A DNA stretch of 64,000 nt, from assembly GCA_019843655.1 (NCBI GenBank), contig JACDQD010000003.1, positions 10,790,925 to 10,854,924 of the forward strand, read 5' to 3'. The translations under genes and the position numbers were made by a program. Position 1 is the stretch's first letter. Every line of letters begins with the position of its first letter. Positions 57,900 through 64,000 of the stretch are shown one piece after another. The DNA comes from Lethocerus indicus (lineage: Eukaryota; Arthropoda; Insecta; Hemiptera; Belostomatidae). Below the pieces are notes generated by a model that worked only from the letters and a program-made list of their open reading frames with translations, ran no database searches and was not told the origin of the DNA.

Positions 57900-60800
57900 G
57901 TCAGGCTGCTTGGAAAAAAATAGCGGGTCGTCATTTGACTGTGGAAAGAATTTTGTGCATTTCAGAAACGTATAATCTCCGGAGGCATTTAGAATATTTG
58001 CCCCTCCTGTATTAGAATTTATAAATACGACGGTTAAACCGGGCTTTATAATTCGTTTCAGAGCAACCAAATGTCCTGGAAATAAAATAAACCCCCCGAA
58101 AAATGTATGATGTATTTTCTGTTTAGTACCAGACATCTCATACTCTGTATAGGTTTATGTAATGTATATTCTTCGAACATATATTTATAATATCGGCAAT
58201 TTATGTATTCAGATTGGAAAAACGTAGAGGACATTATCATGGCTGGTGGGAAGGATATAACATCGTGAATTGTTTCGCATTTTAAACCATTTGATCATAA
58301 AATCATTATTCTAAGTTCTTCAGTGTGTTTATCTTTCTCTTCGCCTTATTTTTACATTATCAAGTGTCACGTTTTCTGTTAACACTTCTGTGTACTTGTC
58401 ATATATTATACTTTAATGTATTTTGGGGGTCTTTTATCTCAAGACCGAACTAATGAATTCCTGCAATAACCCATAACCATCATCATAATCATGTTCGTTT
58501 GAAAAATGAGAAAGGTCCTTCGAATTTTAGAAAATCAAAACCGTGCGTGATCAGCGTCTTAGTCGGTTACCCAATCGGCCTCAGTTGTCCTTTTGAATAT
58601 TTATAAATGAGAAATTATGTATTGCGTTAAATTTACGTATTCAGGTATTTCGAAAACGCTGGTAGTGCGTTGGGAGCAGATATATTCTTTTCCCCATAAC
58701 CTCTAAGCTCTTTGTTCTTTAAAAGTGGACAAGCTAAGTAAGTCTTCTGCGATTAAGAAATTTGAAGTTACAAAATTGAAACTAAAACCATACTTTTTTG
58801 TAATGACTGGACTCATCTTTTGAATGAAGAAAAACACAATTCTGGATATTAACTTATGTTTTCAATGTCCTTCATAATTTACAATTAAATACAACATTGA
58901 TGGTAAGGGCGGGCCAGTAGGCAGGGAGTTTCTTAAATGTCACCGATATTTGACATTTAGTGTTAGGTGGTATTTTTAACACATTTCACAGCTCTCTACA
59001 GTCTGCCCTAATCCTCTTGTTTATATTAGAGTTCAATAATTCTAGCTCGATACTCTTTATTTGTACCAAATGTGTTTTATTTGTGATATCCTGGTATTGT
59101 TAGTTTATGCAATACTTATCAATGCTTATTATATAAACCATAAGTGTATAATTTAGGAATTGGAATCATGAGTTATACTGTAGTTGTTTTTTTAATCACG
59201 TTCTATCATATCAAGACCAGCATCCGTTTAATGCGCTGTTATAGAATCATCGCATCGTTGATTCAATTAATAAATCGTGTAAACGTGCCGCCGACGTTGA
59301 TCGTTATTTAAATTTGCACAGTGAATAGTCCGCGTAAATCTATCCAGCGTTAATTCCGAAGCTATAAATCGGGTTTGGCCCCGCCTCGGAGGTATCAGAG
59401 CAATATCGGAGACTGCAATCGACAGGTCTCTCACAACCGGGTTCAGTTAGCAGAGGCCTGCCCCGGCTCCCGGTCGCTTATTACCTTTGTCATGTCCGCG
59501 AAATTATAACTTATCGCGGCCCGTTATGAGGCTGTCAGTTTCTGGTCGTGGGTGCCGAGTTTGTGTCTACCCGCGGCCGTTAAAGCCCGCGCCGCGAATT
59601 AATATCCGCGTCATGCTCTCTCCTGCCGATTGCTATTCGGAAGTAATTCGGTAAAACCCGAACGGACCTCCCCTCTTTAATGGGTGTCCTAATTTGTTTG
59701 CTTTTTTCTCCGTCGGGAACGTGATCAATCATAATCATCAATCATGAATGTGATAGCTTACGTATTTAAATGCAAGTTTACCAGCAATTTATTGAATTAT
59801 TCCTGTTTGCCCATTTAAGGATTCTCGGATAATGAAAATATCTTTGAGTTTTGGCCTATCATATAGAATTCGCAAAGTGAATGATATCGGTGCGGGCTTA
59901 TATCTATAAATAAAATAAATCTCTAGCCATCGCATAATAAGTCTACATTTGCTTTTAAATTAATTGATCTAATTTTAATATCCGAGTAAGTACAAGGGGG
60001 TTCCATTAGATTTAGTTGTGAGCGATGAGAACGGAGGGTGTATTTTTAATTGGCAGGGGTGGATGTTATCCGGCGTTGCCGGCTTCTAGGGGCTGTTTCC
60101 TCCCCCTGCTTTCGTTCCATCCCCTCCGCTGTTGCCGCATCCATCCACTTGGCTCCTAGTCATTAGGGGGCCGGGAATATGCTAGACAAGTTGAATCCAA
60201 GATCCTGTTATCCGGTGCAAAAATATTCGCAGTGTACATTTGTTGCTAGCTCCTATGTGTATAAGCCATATTGTTTATAATATGTTTAGAGAAGGCACAG
60301 TTCATCGCTCTTTATTTAATGCCACTCGATCACAATTTGGTTTTGGAGTTACCTAGTCCGTTGGGTTAGTTAGGGACAACGAGGACGGATTCAACACTGT
60401 TTAATTCAACAATATAGTGTACAAACAAGCATTAATATGAGACCGTAAAATTAATTTGTAATTAGACATTTACCTAGAGAATTTAAGGAAAATAAATATA
60501 TTTGAACTAAATTAATATTTATATTATGTTTTATCTAGTATTACATAACCGTATTTAATAATGGAGTGAAGTACTTTTATATACCCAATATGAAAGACCG
60601 GCAGAGGTATACGAGAAAGAATAGACGATTATCCAGGTAGTTGAAAAGCCGGGCGGAAATGCCTGCCTCGGCCGTCGAAGACCCTCCTCCCCCCACTAAC
60701 CCGGGGGATACACCTGTTCGACCGCCATATGTCCGCCTCTCACGCCTCTTCGGGGTTCTACGACCTCTACAATTGTTCTTCGAATAACGGTCGGTCCGGG

Positions 60801-61600
60801 ACCGATTTTTCGTCTAACGATATTATTACGTTTCGGCCTATCGCAACGCCTAATATCGATTGGCCTCGGGCGGTACGAATCCGAGAGGATATCCATATAA
60901 GTTTAGTTGTTTTTGAAACCGCTTAAATTTATGCGGAGGCCGGTACGCTCCAGGAAGACGCGACTTAATAATTGCCGCTGGGTAAAATATGTACGACTCG
61001 ATAATTATGCCCTCCGTATAGCTGAATTTAAATATTGAATTTATCATTGGTACATTCGTTTAAAACGTTACGTTTCATCTTTTAAACTAGTCTTCATAGT
61101 CTATCGTTGATATTAAAATTTGTACGGAAGAAGAATTTATAACAATAATTAAGAGATTGTTTTTTAAGATAGGTTCGGGGAATTTTAAGAATAAAACATT
61201 ATAGTGTTTTAGTGTATACTGTTATAGTGTCTGTTATTATTACACGAAGAATATCGGTGGTTTCGCAGCTAATTGTTTAGTTTAGCCGGGAACTTAAGTT
61301 TATGCTTGTCTCTGAGACACTTCTACCTTATTTCTCCTGAGGTTAAGATCAAAGACACTATTATTTAAAGGAAGCCACTTTCATACCTTAGCGTTGAAAT
61401 GTTTATATGAAAAAGGGGTGGGAACACTTCCAAATTACCACTGTTCAACCGGTAACGCGTAGCTAGTACTTTTTCTGTTACGTTCTGGTTTACGTCACAT
61501 CTCGCCTATGATTTTAAAGGAGTAGAAGGCTTGAGGTTGATGGTCCGACATTCGTTCGCCTAGTTTAGTCATTTTAGGTTTGAATGGCATAATATAAGTA
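57900..61600. other. Long stretch without recognisable genes
   Basis: A+T-rich with GC-rich islands at 59,370-59,640 and 60,640-60,960. CCGGC-GTT-GCCGG near 60,069 is a small hairpin. TATTCAGGTATTT near 58,640 is a weak back-to-back splice match. No gene or mobile element is recognised. Confidence 0.6.
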
Positions 61601-61608
61601 GTTCGGAA

Positions 61609-61625
61609 CGTAACTGCCAGTTACG
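61609..61625. repeat. Perfect 7-bp hairpin, 3-base loop
   Basis: CGTAACT (61609-61615) and AGTTACG (61619-61625) flank GCC. Small, without an assigned role. Confidence 0.75.
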
Positions 61626-62204
61626 GAGTCGGTTGTTAGTGTTCCTCTAACTATGGAAATCTCCGAGGTAATGAATAAAACGTGCACGCAATTATGTATT
61701 GGGATAACCTACGGCGTCGTTTCGGTTCGGTCGGATTCTCCTACGAGTTAAGCCCTCTACTAGAGACCCTATCGATGGTGGTACCTTTTGTACGCGTAGA
61801 ACAACGACACAAAGTCTATTGTTGCTCAACCGATGACCGAACAATAACTTGGCTAGCTATGCTGCCGTAATAGGTCAGTGGTTGCTTAAGGCCAGAGTTC
61901 ACTCTATAGGTCAGATCCGAGCAGGTACTTCGCTTCGCTCTCGCTTGAATCCGTGCCCAATTCGAGAGAGACGCGCTCCTCGTCCTCCCATTTATCATCC
62001 TCTTTTACCCTGTTTTGTACCTTCGTCCCGTTCTTTGAATAACGCGCGTGGGAGGTGTAAAATATGGCCACGTCTGTTTTTCCGATTTTTGTACGGATCA
62101 ATTAACGATAAAACGTCCAAGGGATTATTGAGCTATATTCGATTTTAAGTTTACATGTAGCAGTATATAATTCAACGTTATTGCATTTTGATTGTACAAT
62201 AGGC

Positions 62205-62250
62205 CGTTACATTATTTTTTACTGACTCGGTTCCTCAGGTAAAGTGAATT
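62205..62250 (+). promoter_or_regulatory. Recursive-splice-like junction (weaker)
   Basis: ACTGACTCGGTTCCTCAG|GTAAAG joins acceptor and donor at 62238/62239, with TTATTTTTTACTGAC upstream as a pyrimidine tract and branch-point-like ACTGAC. The tract is interrupted and the donor ends AAAG, so it is weaker than the junctions at 20,415 and 38,782. It lies on the same strand, 23.5 kb beyond the second. Confidence 0.28.
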
Positions 62251-62284
62251 CGTTAGGAAAAAAGAAAGTAATAGTTGAGGCGAT

Positions 62285-62306
62285 CCCTAGCCGAGGTCGG
62301 CTGGGG
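62285..62306. repeat. 9-bp GC-rich hairpin
   Basis: CCCTAGCCG (62285-62293) pairs with CGGCTGGGG (62298-62306), including one G-T wobble, around AGGT. It lies 47 bp after the splice-like junction. Confidence 0.8.
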
Positions 62307-62521
62307 AAGCAGGTTAACCTCCGGGCTGTTACGGCCATAACATATAAATTACTTTGCCTCGGGGGAAATCAGGAACGTCCGTGCTGTACAAGGGCACCAA
62401 TCTATCCGGCCCGAGCGCTCCACACCACTCTTCCGACAATTGAATTTTAATTGAACCTGTTTTAGTCTTTTATAAGTATTTTTTTTCGGTGGACGGATAG
62501 TTTTCCTTTTTGTTATCAGCC

Positions 62522-62600
62522 ACACCGCGGTAACACGGGTGTCGCAAGGCGCCTAACTGCGAAACACCGGCAGTTAGATAAGGACAGCTATCTGTCCTTA
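62522..62600. ncRNA. Three consecutive stem-loops
   Basis: Three hairpins follow one another with little space. First, ACACC (62522-62526) with GGTGT (62538-62542). Second, CTAACTGC (62553-62560) with GCAGTTAG (62570-62577), eight perfect pairs around GAAACACCG. Third, TAAGGACAG (62579-62587) with CTGTCCTTA (62592-62600), nine perfect pairs around CTAT. The last two are separated by a single base. Stacked stems resemble a structured RNA. The CCGCGGTAACACGG string in the first recalls the small-subunit rRNA 530 loop, but flanking rRNA sequence does not match. Confidence 0.3.
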
Positions 62601-62609
62601 CAAATTTAC

Positions 62610-64000
62610 CAGGTGGAAGGTTTTCGAGAAAACGCCGCTCACCGTACAAAATTGGATTTCATAGTTACCAAGTCTAGGATTGCCGCGCTTTAAAAGAAAA
62701 AAATCAAATGGTGCCCTTTCTCCTCTTCGAGTTTTCAAGGACATTACGATTTTCAAAAATAGATGCTTGTTATATGATTCGAATTTACGACTAACTGTTG
62801 CTCAATACTATACGCGTGGGTTTAACTAACAGGGAGTGTAAGAAAGAAATATCTGAGATGAACAGTGTCTTAGACTTCTCTTAAGTTACAGTTATAAACC
62901 GGTCGATATGAATTAACTTTCGTGGTTTCAGAAATGATGGATTACAGGATTACTCCGCAGTAATAATGGAATCGTTACAAATACAATTCATTAGCGGACG
63001 AGAAAACTGTTTAAAATAATATAACATGAATGAATGTTCATATTATTTTTACCTTTATTTCTCTACGATGAAATTTTGTCCCGAGCATCATTTTAGGTAT
63101 CACTGCGCTAGTCAATACTGCCTACAATTAATTGTTCGTTTTAATTAAGTGGGGTTTAATCTAACAGACATGGTTTTTGCATTACAGACATTAATGAAGC
63201 CCGTATATTGCGTTATCTTTCTGCACAAAGAAACAGATTCTGAGAAATTTGTTGCGAATCAAATTACACATTTTTATTTGCTCCTTTATCTTCATAGAAA
63301 ATACATTACAAAATGATAATGTTTAAGTCGTATATTTTTTTAAAACAGCCACTCGTGCGGTTGTGTTGATGAGGGTTGGCCCGTTGAAGGTCTGTGAAGG
63401 TGACCAGGGCTCAACAAACCGGTCGCCCCGATGTATAAAAAAAATCAGATAATTGATTGTGTCGACTTGCCCCTCTCGGCAGAACCCGATCGCGGATTTA
63501 AAACTGCAAAATGTAAACTGCATCTTGTTGCTTACAGACACAAGTAAGTTGATTTACATACACGCCTCCGCAGGTCTGCCCTTATAGAGGTGGTAATGGC
63601 CTCCGTTCCACTTGAACTCCGGTTCTTGAACGATCGATAGATTCACTGTGTTGTTGCCCGCTAGGTTAATAATATTGATGTAAACCTGCCTTGTTATTCG
63701 TCCCAGTCTAAAATTTATTAACCAATTTGGTTTCCCCGGCAATATTCCAAGTTTAACTGCATTTTCCTTGTTGGTGTTTCGAGAAATTTAGTACAATCAT
63801 TCCTAAGTAATCCCATACTTTATCACGCTTAAGTTTTATAAATGTATCACAATCGTCAATTTTTATTTTATTTTATTAATACCACGAACAATTTTGATTG
63901 TTATTTCGCAAGAACATCTACCTCACTTCTGTTTGTATATTACTTGTTTCTTCCGTAATTCGTGACTTTCCACCCGAGTGATACAGTGTCCAATCGATAC
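62610..64000. other. Terminal stretch without recognisable genes
   Basis: A+T-rich, with one 15-bp inverted repeat at 63013-63049 and a GC-richer patch at 63,350-63,510. ACAA|GTAAGT near 63,544 is a fair donor without an exon. No gene is recognised. Confidence 0.6.
63013..63049. repeat. 15-bp A+T-rich hairpin with one bulge
   Basis: AAAATAATATAACAT (63013-63027) pairs completely with ATGTT-C-ATATTATTTT (63034-63049), one C bulged, around GAATGA. Fifteen pairs is long, but the arms are nearly pure A+T, so chance is a fair alternative. Confidence 0.75.

Noticed and set aside
57743..58136. Open frames encoding long Arg-Glu or Ser-Leu repeats
   Set aside because: They are direct translations of the CT microsatellite and extend only because the repeat lacks stops.
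62515..62560. CCGCGGTAACACGG resembling the conserved 530 loop of small-subunit rRNA
   Set aside because: Similarity stops after about 20 bases on both sides; no further rRNA sequence is present.

Overview
This 64 kb window looks like non-coding DNA from an animal nucleus, most likely an invertebrate and plausibly an arthropod. It is A+T-rich, with GC-rich patches of a few hundred bases scattered through it, and CpG does not look depleted by eye. No reading frame is long enough to stand out from chance: the longest open stretch is 143 codons, about what random sequence of this composition gives in six frames. I saw no complete tRNA, rRNA, CRISPR array, operon or ribosome-binding-site pattern. 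The eukaryotic signals are long AT and CT microsatellites, polypyrimidine-AG acceptor sites with branch-point-like TAAT upstream, TATA boxes, a mariner-like terminal repeat and a hAT-like terminal repeat. The best overall reading is a very long intron and/or intergenic regulatory region.

Layout. 0-11 kb: mostly unremarkable A+T-rich DNA, with a GC-rich open patch ending in a splice-donor-like site (0.66-0.98 kb), a cluster of GTTAAT-type sites (2.34 kb), a TATA box (7.17 kb) and a GC-rich palindrome (7.95 kb). 11-18 kb: a hAT-like end (11.2 kb), a triplicated GAGCTTT motif and an AT microsatellite. 18.7-23.2 kb: a dense set of inverted repeats around a recursive-splice-like acceptor/donor junction (20,415/20,416), including a 17-bp near-perfect hairpin of microRNA-precursor size (23,131-23,188). 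24.5-26.2 kb: TATA box, CRE and small hairpins. 27.1-28.3 kb: five diverged copies of a stem-loop core within a decayed tandem repeat of about 350 bp. 31.6-34.0 kb: a GC-rich domain with two pairs of diverged internal duplications. 38.7-40.2 kb: a second recursive-splice-like junction followed by two long GC-rich inverted repeats, including the strongest hairpin in the window (40,064-40,135). 43.8 kb: AT microsatellite against a mariner-like end. 46.7-47.2 kb: TATA box, G-quadruplex motif and a GC-rich open segment, the best candidate for a promoter plus first exon. 49-51 kb: TATA box, CRE and about 1 kb of pyrimidine-strand bias. 57.8 kb: an 81-bp CT microsatellite. 62.2-62.6 kb: a third recursive-splice-like junction followed by four consecutive stem-loops.

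No gene product can be named, so no pathway can be described. The parts that stand out are the structured DNA/RNA elements: strong stem-loops, the satellite whose core can adopt two mutually exclusive hairpins, and three back-to-back splice junctions. All of these were found by reading the sequence. Fold energies, conservation, expression and repeat-library searches were not available.
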